A stretch of DNA of 64,000 nt from Clusia tigrina (Eukaryota > Arthropoda > Insecta > Diptera > Clusiidae): contig OV050030.1 in the NCBI GenBank assembly GCA_920105625.2, positions 26,829,016 to 26,893,015 on the forward strand. Direction: 5' to 3'. The notes under the pieces were generated by a model. It was not told where the DNA came from and did no database searches. It was given only the letters and a program-made list of their open reading frames with translations. Both the position numbers and the translations under genes were made by a program. This document shows, piece after piece, positions 31,903 through 43,652 of the stretch. Positions within the stretch are counted from its first letter, which is position 1. Every line of letters starts with the position of its first letter.

Positions 31903-32501
31903 TGTTACGTAATTGCATTTCAGACAATTTTTACCCAGCTCAATACTTGGATTCGTATCGCTGGATTGTGTAATAAGCAAGCAATTCCCTCTTCGTTTGG
32001 AACAATTGGCTTTTTTAGTATTCGTCCAACTTATGATTGCCTTTAAAAGTTTGCTCGCTTCTCACACATCGTCTTAGCTATAGTTTGGTTCAGTTAGTCA
32101 GTTGTTGCACCACACTTTTCTATCTGCATCGCTCTGCGACGATCACTTGTTAACTTTCCGTTGCTAACACGACGCTCACGCTGCTTGCTGCCACTCTCAG
32201 GATTCGGTTATGATCCTTTTGTCACTGTCACTGGTTAACTGATCTGCTACTACGATGTTCACTCTCGGCAACGCTCACTGTTTCACTGCTGCGGCTACTA
32301 CTTGTTCACTTGCTCACTTGCACTTATTTACTGATCCCGATGTCTCGTGTGCAGTCGCTTATATACCTGTTACACACGAAAACCTCAACCAGCCTCCGAA
32401 CGCAGCTTCGCATGCCTTCTCGTGGGTGAATTTTTAGGGGTTGAAATCGACACTCACCCTAAAACCATCAGCCAATCAGAAGGCGTGTCGATTTCGTAAC
32501 A
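31903..32501 (-). mobile_element. Solo LTR of an LTR retrotransposon (599 bp)
   Basis: Ends are TGTTACG and CGTAACA, a 7-bp inverted repeat of the TG...CA kind, flanked by the 4-bp duplication GTAT at 31899-31902 and 32502-32505. On the minus strand a TATA box lies in GGTATATAAGCG (32356-32367), followed by a purine-rich transcribed part, so the LTR is read as minus-oriented. No internal sequence is attached on either side, which marks it as the product of LTR-LTR recombination. Gypsy-type elements usually make 4-bp and BEL/Pao 4-6-bp duplications; the family cannot be set without the pol gene. Confidence 0.82.
32356..32367 (-). promoter_or_regulatory. TATA box of the solo LTR
   Basis: GGTATATAAGCG on the minus strand, with an ATCAGT initiator-like hexamer about 30-35 bases downstream. 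Fits an LTR U3/R promoter; activity is unknown. Confidence 0.55.
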
Positions 32502-32505
32502 GTAT

Positions 32506-33197
32506 GTTTTTCTACTTACTTTTTATGGGTAACTATATCTAAACGGGTAAGATTCTAGAATCCTGGAAATATGAGTAAAACTTGGTTAGGATGGTTGGCC
32601 ATTTAATTGAAAGTGTGGTAAATTGAACAAATGTGGTGGAAAATTGACTTTTTACCAAATAGTTGTAGTGTAGTAGCTCAAACTTGTATTAGGAGGAAAT
32701 TACTAGTTCATATCTGGAGCCCTCTCTCGAAAGCTGGCTTGAATGCCGTTTTTCTTGTGATCGTTAGTAGAAATCGTTAAATATTGGTTGGAATGAGGCA
32801 GTTGTTGATCATTGCTGAGTCTTCTTTAATGATCTTATACTACTCGTCTTTCGATAAATTTTCAAGAAATCATCGCAAGAAATTTCGTTAGGTTAGTTTT
32901 GAGTGGGATCCTTCTTCGCCAAAGCTCACTTAAGCACAAGTAAATGTTCATTGTGATGCCATAAATATCCGGCAGGACTCCTGTATTTACTGTGGAAAAA
33001 CCCAATGTGATACCGATATGAAGCTGGCTATGTTCTTGGTACTTTGTGAAGGAAAGCCGAGGAATTATTGACCTCTCCTAGATAGCGAATGGCACTGATT
33101 CATACGATGAAGAGCAACCTTAGTCTATCCGCCTGTCTACCAATTAAGCAATTACTCGTGAGCACTTGGATTGTTATCCTGATGGAGCTCTTGCTGC
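32506..33197. other. No recognisable gene
   Basis: Non-coding by eye, between the solo LTR and a diverged tandem duplication. Confidence 0.45.
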
Positions 33198-33440
33198 GGT
33201 TGAGCTGACTAGTTCGGTCCAGGGTTGTCCAAGTCTGTATTGAAAGACCATATGCTTCCTATTCTATCGAATCTAACTCCGCCGACAATGCAGACTCAGC
33301 ATTCTTGCTCCTCTCTTATACAATTTAGTCCAATTTCTAGTTGGGGTTGAACAGCTGTCTAGTTCAGTTGCCTTTTCTTCCATGGTCGTCTCAGTCTGTA
33401 TTGAAACACCATAAGTGCTCTCTTCTATCCAAGATCGTTT
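33198..33440. repeat. Diverged ~150-160-bp tandem duplication
   Basis: GGTTGA(G/A)...CTAGTTC(G/A)G...AGTCTGTATTGAAA...ACCATA...TCTATC appears at 33198 and 33345; the AGTCTGTATTGAAA landmark is at 33232 and 33393. The segment AACTCCGCCGACAATGCAGAC (33275) recurs at 35213, so part of this unit is dispersed. Confidence 0.7.
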
Positions 33441-34439
33441 TGGGCATTCATTAGTAACATACAATTTGACGGGAGGGTGCTACAACTATTTTTTTCAAAG
33501 GCTCCTAGAGAAGTGCTTCCATTTTTATGGAAATACACACCAGACCCCATCAAGTTACATACATTGTTTCTATGGAAGCTGATTCTGAGGCTTGATTCAA
33601 CCACCTTTTCCCGAAGTTGCTTTCGAATCCATATACAAGATTTGTGAAGACACGGCAGTATATGCGCATTACCTAAAGTCTACGAGGTTAGTTAAGTAAA
33701 GGTCGCTTCTGAACTTGGCGAGGAAGTGGTTTTAAAACAACGCCACAGCGCTAATTGCGATCCGCATCAGGAAGCTATGGATTTGTCACTGTAACCCCCC
33801 AATCATAGATACAGTAGTATAATCACAACGTTAACCTACCAACACATAATTTCTCTCAAAGCTCACGCTTGAGGCGCATCACTGAACCATAAGAAAGTCT
33901 CAGAGATGTAGCTAAATATAAAGCAGAGCACAGTATGGGCTTCTCCGTTGGACTGATTGTTTGTAGCACGTGATTCTCCTGAGAAAAGATATCAAAAATT
34001 TAAATTTCCTACTGAATTCTGAACTTTGGCACAGAAATGCACGCATACTTTTGGGTATTTCATTTAGAAAACGCGTCCAGAACTGCAGCACTCGATTTGA
34101 AATGAACAATTTCTGGAATATCAATGACGGAATGCATACCACCGGTAGTGGAACCGTTCCTTACATTCCACGGATGTCGGCTTCCTTTGTGTAAGCAGGC
34201 TACTGTTCCATACGCGCTGAGATGCGGCAGTGATATATTGCTTGCAGTTGAAGTCTGGCTCTTGGACTGGACCACATGGAACTAATGTGCCATAAAACAA
34301 ATTCACACATAAACGGCGGTGAATCAAACTGAATTTATTGCTTTGTACAAATTACTGCAAAATTGAATTTTGTTGGTATTTTAAACCGAGACAGCCCGCC
34401 CACGGTAAACTTTTTTTTCTTAAATTAAAAATACGAAAG
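33441..34439. other. No recognisable gene
   Basis: Several 60-75-codon frames overlap on both strands around 33912-34327 but none shows a motif. Confidence 0.45.
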
Positions 34440-34508
34440 TGTGTGTGAGTGTGTGTGAGAGTGAGTAAGTGTGTGTATATGTGTGAGTGTGTATTTGTGT
34501 GCTTGTGT
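34440..34508. repeat. Imperfect (GT)n microsatellite
   Basis: GTGTGTGAGTGTGTGTGAGA and related GT/GA variants. Confidence 0.9.
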
Positions 34509-36736
34509 AATCCCACACTTATGATTAACATCGGAAGCACTAAAAAAATTTTACGAACTCCGATTTTAATTGCACATTAACGCCCGACTACTGCCTTAAT
34601 TACTTGTGGCCATAAAAAAGAGCAGAGTCGAAAAAACGCCACTTTTTGACTTAATAATCTGCGATAATCCCGAAATTCAGCAGAATTTTCTATCGTTTGG
34701 CGTGCGGTTGAGCGCATTTCAAAACGTTTTGTGGGCTTTTATTGAAACAATTTCTGCGAGTGTCAAAATATGATGATGCGCTTTGTGTGTTTGTATTTTG
34801 AGAGTGAAGTTTGCAAAAAGCATGCAACAAAAAGTTTTGAGTTAATACCTGTCAAAGAACAAAGATCAAAAGCAGCGACCGCACGGTAACACAGAATTTT
34901 GAGTTTAAGGTGTGGCCATAACTTAAGCCAGATAGACAGAAAGACAGGGGACAGACGGACGGACAGAGCAGACCAAAGCGGCAACCATTCTAAGATACTC
35001 GCATTATTAGTCATGAGTTGAGTTTCGTTATTGGTTTTTTTCCGCCACATGAACTCATTTTAAAACACACTCTTATCACTTAACAGCTTTATTAAAGCAA
35101 TTAACTTAAAAACTTATGAGTTCCCATATGCAGCAAAGTGTGACGTTCACAGCCCTCACCACAAAGGAGGCGCATGAAGCCATTCCGTGGCCCAAAGTGT
35201 CTATCCACTGATAACTCCGTCGACAATGCAGACACCGCGGTAGTTTAGGCGTCCTCAGCATGACTTGTGGCTCCACTCTTCTACAATTTCATCCAATTTC
35301 CAATTGATAAATTTAAAATGAAGAAATATTTGAATATCACCAGCGATACTACTCACTCAGACATTATAAATCTATTAGTTGCAGCGACCGCAGAGCATTA
35401 AAACCACGTCGTAGTGCCGCTCCAGTGGGGACACTCACTCTCCGCGGCTTCGATATGACACTTGACACTGCGTGCAGCCATGGACCGTGGCGACCTGCGG
35501 TATTCCTGCAGCCAGTCGTCCAAACAACCAAACCAAACAAAACGATACCGCATCAAACGAACAGACCAACAAAGCAGAGAGAGCAGCAAGTCATTAATAT
35601 CGACTTTCAGGCTTTTTCCCTTTGCCTCGCTTCGCCTCAAATTGTCGTGTTTTTTGATGTGGTTTCTGTTGTTTCGCTTCACGTTTTTCGAAATCGGTGT
35701 TAAATGGAATTCAGTTTCAATTTCCACCAATTGAGATAAATCGGAAGTTGTTCAGCTAAGCAACACACATGCCCCCTCCACTCTACTACTGCTTTTTGTT
35801 TTTATAGTGTCCGTAGCCACATTCGTCTGGCTGGATTGCACCTTGCGGCGCCTTCCACATTATCACTTAAGTCATAAATTTTTACTCCTCCAGTTATCTG
35901 CTCACCTTTCCTGCCATATATGAAAAAATTCACAAATTAAGCACTGCAAAAAAATTGCAAAAATATCGATTTCAAATTGTTTGAATACACTGACATCGCC
36001 TTTGATTTTTATGACACTTTTTGAGCACATACTCGCAGAGGTAATCACCCTTTCTCGTTTTGTTGTTTCGCAGAGTTTTTACACATCATGTCCACAAATT
36101 GACAGTACGAGTTTATCTAAACAGGAACTGGCTTCGGTGGGTATGGCAAAATGTACGATAAGCGGCAGCTCCTGAAATTTTATGAGTGTATTAGCAGTCA
36201 TTACCAGAACCACTTGCCAGCATTTTCCCAGGCCAATGAGGTTGGCTTCAACATGCATCATTTTAGTATTTAATAATTCTGGAATGCAGATTTGTAATAG
36301 AATTACCCGCACATAAACGGCAACAATGTATTTTTGTGGTCAGAGAACACAACACTGATGGCCTTCTGTGAGATCAGAGTGTCCCTTACAACAGGTGTAT
36401 TCAAACTGCTGGTATGAAATGGGGTGTTTGCATAAAAGTAATATGATGTTCACTTTTATCTAACAATTATTAAATTATATGGATTCCTTGGTCCTTGTTA
36501 CATCCCATAGAACACAATATTGCTACGAAAATTAGTTCTGATCATCATTCGATCATTGGTTCGTGCGCTGTATGTGATACAAAAGTTATTCTCTGATATC
36601 TTCATTTGAATAAAAGTAAATATAGCGGAAATAGGTTCATTTAACGGAAACTCAATAAGGAAATGGGGGACAATCTTTAATTTTGTGGAAGTTAGTCACA
36701 ATTTAGGCTCTAAAATATTCTTATCACTGCTTCTTT
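34509..36736. other. No recognisable gene; element-poor
   Basis: Contains overlapping frames at 35398-35734 on both strands without motifs, and a dispersed repeat at 35213-35310. Otherwise looks like host non-coding DNA. Confidence 0.42.
35213..35310 (+). repeat. Dispersed repeat shared with 33275-33345
   Basis: AACTCCGTCGACAATGCAGAC...TCTACAATTTCATCCAATTTC matches 33275-33345 with scattered changes. Nature unknown. Confidence 0.65.
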
Positions 36737-36740
36737 CAAA

Positions 36741-36743
36741 TTA

Positions 36744-36778
<35 letters not shown>
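36741..36778. repeat. (TTA)n / (TAA)n tail
   Basis: About eleven trinucleotide units; the 3' tail of the minus-strand non-LTR element. Confidence 0.92.
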
Positions 36779-36780
<2 letters not shown>

Positions 36781-39158
36781 AGGCTAAAAGAACACCGCGA
36801 CCTAAAAGATCTATTGTGCAGCCTCGTACCCAACTAAAAAAGTCCTAGACTGTTTATAAATCTCGTAACTGCTGTGGGCTTAATTTTAACTAGGTGATTT
36901 GGAGATATGAACCCACTGCCTAGGTAATTTTTGGGCTCTCCAGTAGTTTAGCAGACCCCGTTTTTCCTGTTCGCACAACAAGTTATTTGTGAAGCTACTG
37001 TTTACCCCACAGAAGGGTTCTGGGCCTATAAAGGCAGTGTCTGCACCCTTTTTTGCTAAAGAATCTGCCATTTCGTTGCCCTCATGTCCCTCGTGTCCCG
37101 GTACCCACATTAGCGTAACAGAGTTTCTCGCTGCTAGGGTATTGAGAAGTTTACAGCATTCCCAGACCAGCTTTGATTGGAATGATTTTAGAGCTGCCTG
37201 GCTATCTGAGAGTATGCATATTTTGGTGTTGCGTGTACCCCTGCGTAGACATTCTCTAGCACATAACTCTAAAGCGTGGACCTCCGCCTGAAGAATGGAA
37301 GCTGTTTTTCCCATTGCAATTGCTTTTTGGAAATTTGGCCCTACAATTCCAGCTCCTGCACTGCCATCTTCCATTTTGGACCCATCTGTATACCACAATT
37401 GTGAGTCCTGCTCTATTATTACTTCATTGTTTCTCCAAGCTGAACGGTCACTGATGACCACTTTGAATTGCTTTGAGAAGTCTAATTTTCTGTCCATTTT
37501 GTCGAAGACCATGAGGCACGGAGAATTCCAGTCAGTGTCCAGAATCTTTGCGTGCCCCGAAAGGTTGCCTTCTTTAAGATGGGCTAGATTAGGTAGCCTT
37601 AGGGCCGCGCTGGCCGCCATCCTTTTAACTACAAGGTGTAGAGGAGTCAGTCCAGTGATCACTCCCAAAGCTAGTGTGGGGCACGTTCTCCTTGCTCCCG
37701 TCACACTCAAACAGGCTATACGGTGAATCTTGTTAAGAGTCATCTGAGCTCTTGTTTGGTTTACTTTTGGCCACCATACCAACGACGCATAAGTAATCAT
37801 TGGTAATATTATTGTTTTATATGACCACGCCATCATTTTTGGCCGTACAACCTCTGGCAAGCATAGGTTGCTCTTAAGGCTTTACTAGTTATGTATGATA
37901 AGTGGTTTTTCCAAGTTAGAGTTTTGTCCAGGATTACTCCCAGATATTTCATTTCATTGGACATTGTTAAGTTTGTGGTCCCTAAACTTAAGGTCCCCAG
38001 ATTCAGATTCCTTCTTTTGGTGAAGGGTACCACGTTTGTTTTATTCGGATTTATCGATAGGCCTTTCTCCTGACACCAGTTTTTAGTGATGTCAAGAGCC
38101 AGTTGCATGCGATCTGTTATGGTAGAGTCAAACTTGCCTCTGATCATAATTACCAAATCATCCGCAAAGCCCTGAACTTCGTATCCGAGGCCATTGAGAG
38201 TTTGTAAGAGCTCGTCGATAACCAATAACCATAGGAGTGGCGATAGGACGCCCCCCTGGGGACATCCTTTGGTTGACCTGACAATTTGCTTTGCTGTCCT
38301 TGTTTCAAAGATTGTCGTTCTGTTTTTCAGCATATTGAGAACCCATGTTATGATCAGTCTTTGTATACCTTTCCTGTTCATCCCCTCCTCAATTGATCTG
38401 AAAGTAGCATTGTCAAAAGCCCCCGTAATGTCAACCGATGTACAGAGAGCTATTTCTTTACCCTCAAACGCCTTTTCAATTTTGCTCGTTAAGCTATGTA
38501 TGGCTGTCTCAGTCGATTTGCCTGATTGGTAAGCGTATTGTTCAATATGAAGAGGAGAATCTTTAAGATAAGTTTCCCTGATATATTGGTCCAGAATTTT
38601 TTCCATAACTTTTAGCAGGAATGACGTCAGGCTAATGGGCCGATAGGCTTTTGGCGTGTGGTCCGCCTTTTTGCCTGCTTTCGGTATGAAAGCCACCCTA
38701 GCCTTCGTCCAAGGTTTAGGCACTATGCCTAGTTCCAGGCTTATCCTGAAAATGTTTGCCGAAGTAGGCACGGTTGTATATTATCGAAACCTGGCGATTT
38801 GAATGGTCTAAAAGTGGAGATAGCCCATTTGGTTTTATTGACGGTGAAGATTCTGCGAGCCAGTGAGAGTTCCCTCCGTGTAGGCATCAAGAAACGAGTA
38901 TTCTCGATGATTTCACTATCCTCTCCGCTAGTGGCACAGCCAGGAAAGTGAGTGTCCAACAAAAGCTGACCCGTCTCTTCCAGGCTCTCCGTAAAATTTC
39001 CGTCAGGCTTCTTGAGTGTAGAAAGTCCGTTTGAGTGATCTTTATTGAGTGATTTCTGGAGTCGAGTAGCTGCTGGGAGGGTTTCAATCTCCTCACAGTA
39101 CTTTTTCCATGAGTCTCTCTTAGATCTTCTCAACTCATTATTATAGGCCGTTAAGGCA
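36746..39158 (-). mobile_element. 2.4-kb 5'-truncated non-LTR element with (TAA)n tail
   Basis: A 9-bp duplication CAAATTATA at 36737-36745 and 39159-39167 defines the insertion. The 3' end (low coordinate) is a run of about eleven TAA units preceded by CACCGCGACCT (36793-36803, plus strand). The body codes for RT and RNase H on the minus strand (next entry). The endonuclease and N-terminal regions are lost, as in incomplete reverse transcription from the 3' end. It is inserted next to a fossil DNA transposon. A (TAA)n end is known from I-type elements; the RT text (YRPISLTSFLLK, GCPQGGVLSPLLW) reminds me more of the Loa group, so the clade is left open. Confidence 0.85.
36886..39133 (-). pseudogene. 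Non-LTR ORF2 remnant: reverse transcriptase plus RNase H
   Basis: Three minus-strand frames join end to end. 39133-38741 gives the pre-RT region and FKSPGFDNI. 38771-37833 gives RT: AYRPISLTSFLLKVMEKILD, SVDITGAFDNATF (first catalytic Asp), GCPQGGVLSPLLWLLVIDEL, GFADDLVIM (catalytic Asp pair, codons at 38157-38168) and EMKYLGVILDKTLTWKNHL. 37860-36886 gives the thumb and a complete-looking RNase H: LWYTDGSKMEDG, ILQAEVHALEL, ILSDSQAALKSF and VPGHEGHEGNEMADSLAKKG, supplying Asp-Glu-Asp-Asp, then GPEPFCG. The protein ends early, without the zinc knuckle seen in sister copies, so that part is deleted or shifted. Breaks near 38765 and 37850 make it non-functional, though the catalytic residues are kept. 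Confidence 0.88.
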
Positions 39159-39167
39159 CAAATTATA

Positions 39168-40025
39168 AAAAGTTTCCTTCAATAAATTGATTGTTTCGTT
39201 GGCTGTATGGCATGTAGCGCCGTCTTGTTGGAACCAAAAGTCGTCCACATCAAGATCCTCCAATTTAGGCACGAAAAAGTTATTAATCATGGCTCTGTAG
39301 CGTTCCCCATTCTCTGTAACAGTATGGCCGGCTTCATTTTTGATGAAATATGGACCAATGATTCCCTCTGTCCATAGAGCACACACAACAGTGACTTTTT
39401 GAGGATGTAACGGCGACTCAACAATGGCTTGTGGATTATCGTCACTCCAAATGCGACAATTTTTCTTATTATGGGTACGTTAAAGTAAGCTTCATCGCTG
39501 AACAAAATTTTATTGTGAAAATCGGGATCGGTGGCCATCTCGTTTTGGGCCCATTCACCGAACGTGCGACGCGCTTGATGGTCGTTCGGTTTCAATTCTT
39601 GCACGAGTTGGATTTTGTGAGCCCGCAAACCAAGATCCTTCCGCAAACTCTTCCATAAAGTAGATGGGCACAGGTCCAATTGTTGCGCGCAATGGCGGAC
39701 GGACACAGCAGCAATAGCGTCTTCGGTGCACACTGTACGGCGTCTCTGAGGATGCGCATTTTCCCCTAGAGTAAACGTGGTGCGAAACCGATCCATGGTT
39801 GCTCGAATTTCCGAGACGCAGCGCGCGATGCGTCGCGCGAACCTAACCATTATTTTGGTAATAAATTTGCACGATTTGCAAAGGTTGCTCAGGAGTAAGT
39901 CTATTCATTATGAAATGGGAAACCAAACTGAGCATAAATCAAGTGACAACTGTCAAAAAGGCCAACTCCGAAAAAGTATTGCCAGATTGAAAACCACACG
40001 CCTAAAAAAACCACCCGTTATTTTG
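39168..40025 (-). pseudogene. Fossil DDxD transposon, 5' two-thirds of the transposase
   Basis: On the minus strand an ATG at 39908 opens MNRLTPEQPLQIVQIYYQNN, the N-terminal HTH of insect transposases of this type, followed at once by a stop codon. Then come LRKDLGLRAHKIQLVQELKP, ILFSDEAYFN (first catalytic Asp), a frameshift near 39400, then GPYFIKNEAGHTVTENGERY and DDFWFQQDGATCHTANET (second Asp). The third-Asp block (PPRSCDLTP) is missing where the sequence meets the non-LTR copy. The upstream end shows GGGTGGTTTTTTTAGG (minus strand, about 40000-40017), a plausible terminal repeat. It is related to, but clearly diverged from, the intact transposase at 26047-27129. Confidence 0.82.
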
Positions 40026-40276
40026 AGAGCAACATACAATGTCACTATTGAGTTATAGTATTAGCATTAGCAGCGTTTCCGGGATGTCTTAGGTGAAATT
40101 TCATATAATGTTTAATATTAATTACTCGCTGACAACACTTTTTTGTCACAATACCTTCCAAAGATAAGTAATAATAGTAATATCAGTCTCCCTGAACGAT
40201 CTACAAAGTAAAAATCAACCCATCTCCATTATAGTAAAGTGCAAATAAAAATGACAACATACTCGTATATACGAGT

Positions 40277-40322
40277 CAATTAAAAATATCTTCTTGTTTC
40301 AATTAAAAATATCTTCTTGTTT
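40277..40322. repeat. 23-bp tandem duplication (2 units)
   Basis: CAATTAAAAATATCTTCTTG followed by TTT, twice without change. Confidence 0.9.
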
Positions 40323-40783
40323 ATTCATACAAATTAAATTAGAATTACTATTTCATCATAATATCATTCAAATTACTTATTCAGGCCAAACAACAGTTCA
40401 TGATCTCCTTTCGGACAATTTTCGAAGACATTCACGCAAATTTGATTTCCGTTTTAAGCTGACTAAATTAGATACTCCAGTAGGCTAGAGAATCACAAAT
40501 CTCCTCCATCTGAACGGGAGGCGTCACATTCTATTAGCATATCTAATGATCTTCTGGTGAAACTATCCATCCAGGCCAGCTTACTACTAAACAAATTAAG
40601 CAAATGTAAAAGAAAGTTTTCCTCTTCTATCCTTACTACCTAGCATAACTACAGGATTTGGTATTTAAAGAGTTTGCTGTTTTGTTCGCATTTTACTACT
40701 AAAGTTATTTCTGAGCTGAAGGCCCTGGCAGCTAGTCCTTTCCCCTTACAATGTAAACTAATAATTAAGTTATTGTTTTTCAA

Positions 40784-40807
40784 GTAATAATAATAATAAT
40801 AATAATA
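40784..40807. repeat. (TAA)8 microsatellite
   Basis: Eight TAA units. No element sequence is recognisable on either side, so it may be an orphan retroposon tail. Confidence 0.85.
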
Positions 40808-41224
40808 TTGTTATTTCCCATCTATAGCGTAACAAATACAAGTGATACACTTATCTCTTGCGTTTGTTCCAGAGAGAATTGTTTCTTATGTGCCCTGTTT
40901 GTTTTTCGCTCACGGTGTACCACTTACTTTCCTATCCTCACTTTCACTCATACCTAGCTTTTGATAGTTAACGAACAAATTTTATATTATATACAGATTA
41001 CGCTAAGCATTCCAACTATCTCCATAAAAATTTACACATGAAAATTCAAGGGAGATATTTCTTTTTTTTTTTGGCGGAACAACTAGTCCAACACAGCATT
41101 CAGACCACAAGACATCCATTGTACTATATTTGACGTTCCATTTAAATTTTCTTTGAATCCGCCAGATTTGTGAACAAACCTTAGTATATCCTGTGTCTCT
41201 AAGCGGGCAAAGTTTGTTTTAATT

Positions 41225-41340
41225 GTCGAAATACCTCGAACCTGATTCTAGCGAAAGAGGGGCATGCGCACAAAAAGTTGCCAACAGTCTCATCTTTGTC
41301 TTCACGGGCCTGGCAAAGTACACTGTCCTCTCTTTAAAAA
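41225..41340 (-). pseudogene. Non-LTR zinc-knuckle fragment
   Basis: The minus strand reads DKDETVGNFLCACPSFARIRFEVFRQL, the second half of a zinc knuckle and its basic tail (the His is replaced by Asn). The same block, further decayed, occurs at 43258-43412 as CPACVEEDEMVANFL. RT and RNase H are not attached. Confidence 0.58.
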
Positions 41341-41631
41341 TTATTGGTACTGGTACTCTCTTTACAAATTATTCATCTTGTTCCAAGTTCAGAAATCGCT
41401 ATCCCTGTAAGATATTCACACACACATTCTTGTCCGTTGGTATTTCGGGTTTAAGCTTTGATATTCTCCGTCTTTCAACGATAGTGATTTATTTAAGTAG
41501 ATTAATTCACTTGAAATCTATGAAGTCTCGTATTAGGAACCCTCCTATTAAATATATATTACCAGTTTTCCATTGGAGTTTAAGCATTGAGCATTTATAT
41601 AACCGAATAAAACCGTTTCTCATTTTATTTT
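41341..41631. other. Unassigned sequence
   Basis: A long plus-strand open frame (41223-41909) runs across here, but it is antisense to non-LTR remnants on both sides and has no motif of its own, so I do not call it a gene. Confidence 0.55.
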
Positions 41632-42650
41632 TCCGGGTAGAAGGGGTCAAAATGCCTGTCGCATCATCAAAACAGTCGTCACAGATTTGGTATGTGAGCA
41701 TTGCACTCACTAAAACATCTCCCTCCCTCACTGAGAACATCTCCCCACCCTGGAACACTTTTTATACTACCTTCAAAGTGGAGATTCTCACTTCGTCCCT
41801 ATTGGACTCTCAACATTATTCCTGCGTCAAGGTCCCGCTTTTTCCGCCGAAGCACAGTTTCCACATATCTTTCTACGTGGTCCCAGTTTTCTCTCTCTTT
41901 GCTACTTAGCATAACCTTCACAATGTTCTCGGTGGTCAAAGATTTCCCGATTTCTCTTTCAAGCGTGGTGCGCTCTGTTTGCCATATTGTGCATTTGAAA
42001 AAGGTGTGCTCTGCATCATTTGCATTGCTGTCGCCGTATATGCACTCAGGCCCTCCATTTTTCCCAGTCGGTGTAGATACTTGCAGAAGTATCCGTGACC
42101 AGACAGTAACTGCGTGAGGTAGAAATTGACGGTTCCGGCTGTTCCTCCTATCCAGTTCACTATGTCGGGTATGAGTCTCGCTGTCCAGCTTTCGCGACTC
42201 TCGGCGGCTCATTGTTCTTGCCAATGGTGCACGGTTTCTTGTTTTATATCCTGCGCGTTTACTCTGGTATTTTTACCCATCTTGGCTTCTCGTAGATCTT
42301 TGCGTTCGAGGGCCAAGAGATCGGGGTTAAGTCGCTAATTGCCAAAATTGCCGGCTCCGATACAGTACGGTGCGCCGAAGCTACTCGCTGAGCTGCGGTT
42401 CGTTCTACGGAGGAAAAACTTTCCTTCGGGCGTGCACCTTCAGCTTGTCGACCCACAATTTGGTACCACACAGCGGAGTGAAGTGCGTTGTCATCATCAG
42501 AAGCTTCCTCTTGGCGGATGTTGGCCTTCCGATGTTTATCATTAGTCTGCTGAGAGGAGCCGTTACCCGTGCTGCCTTCGCTGCCGCATTTCGCATTTGC
42601 GCCAAGTAGGTGAGCTTGGAGTCAAGCTGAATTCCCAGATTCGATAAGTT
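41632..42650 (-). pseudogene. R1-clade non-LTR element, RT thumb to 3' UTR
   Basis: Same family as 18925-20232, opposite strand. Minus-strand reading: LGIQLDSKLTYLAQMRNAAA, GRPTSAKRKLL, LCGTKLWVDKLKVHARRK (RT thumb), a second frame with LLSGHGYFCKYLHRLGKMEG, and a zinc knuckle ECIYGDSNANDAEHTFFKC with Cys, His and last Cys kept. The 3' UTR carries TTTTAGTGAGT (minus strand, 41705-41715) and GCGACAGGCATTTTGACCCC. The 5' part, including the catalytic YADD block, is lost. Frameshifts separate the pieces. Confidence 0.78.
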
Positions 42651-43257
42651 TCGATAAGTCTCGATAATATTTCGAGTCCTCCAGTAATATTCTTGTATAC
42701 TTTGAATTAAACCTATAAACTCTGATAGGCATTTATTTAAAGGTAATTGTGTTATTTCTGTTATCTGCAAATTTATTCATTTTGTTCTATATGAAGTTCT
42801 AAGGAGTACAAATTGGCGGCTGAGATACGACTAATTATATACACAAAAACCTCCACGAGAATTGACAAGGTCGAGGTTTTACTAAATAGAAGAATCATAT
42901 GTAGTATTCTTATATTTCCATATTTATCATTACTGCAACTGAATCCTGGTAATTAACAATTTTTTAAATTTAATTGTCATTTGTAAGTATGATTACCATG
43001 AAAATTGGATCAGTAGTAAGTCTCTCTTTGAATATTTTATTCACTACCATCTATTCTTCTCTATACCTCCTGCATCCATTCTTCTCTATACCTGTTGCAT
43101 TGTTCAGCCGATTTTATCCCTTATGTAATACTTGCCAAGCTCCTCTGGATTATTTTTGTCTGAACAACTATATAATATAACTGTGTTATAGACAATGAGA
43201 CTTCCATTTCACTATATCTGAAGTTCCACTTTTTATATTATTCTTTGAATTTACCTG
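42651..43257. other. No recognisable gene
   Basis: AT-rich non-coding sequence; CTATTCTTCTCTATACCT(C/G) near 43051 is repeated at 43077. Confidence 0.45.
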
Positions 43258-43412
43258 ATCTTAGTAGATCCATGTGTCCCCAGGGAGCCAAAGTGAATGC
43301 TACTTAGGTGGTCGGTGTCAAACATTTTTAACCTGATTCTTGAGGACCCGGGGAACACGTACAAAAAGTTTGCAACCATCTCATCTTCCTCCACACAAGC
43401 CGGACAAAGTGC
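43258..43412 (-). pseudogene. Decayed non-LTR zinc-knuckle fragment
   Basis: The minus strand reads SALCPACVEEDEMVANFL, then a SSRIR tail; compare 41225-41340. Too short to place in a clade. Confidence 0.5.
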
Positions 43413-43652
43413 ACTATACTATCAGATAATATAGAGAAATGACTCTTGCTTTGCTCACACACACTTACACATGTTCAAAACTGTAGTAGTGTGGCTGATT
43501 TTCTTCAGAACCAATGATAAAAAAACCTATCCATATAACCTACTAATGATAAACAAAGACATTTTTTTTTAAACGTCAGAAAATTTGACTTTTAAGTGTC
43601 GCTTCTCTGTGTTGTTTGATACTATACTACCCATACTTCACCTCTGAAGCTG
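43413..43652. other. Spacer
   Basis: AT-rich, nothing recognised. Confidence 0.5.

Larger units (their letters stand above)
40026..41224. other. No recognisable gene
   Basis: AT-rich. Holds a 23-bp tandem duplication (40277-40322) and a (TAA)8 run (40784-40807). Confidence 0.45.

Noticed and set aside
41223..41909. 228-codon plus-strand open frame as a host gene
   Set aside because: It runs antisense across a non-LTR zinc-knuckle relic and an R1-clade 3' UTR and has no motif of its own.
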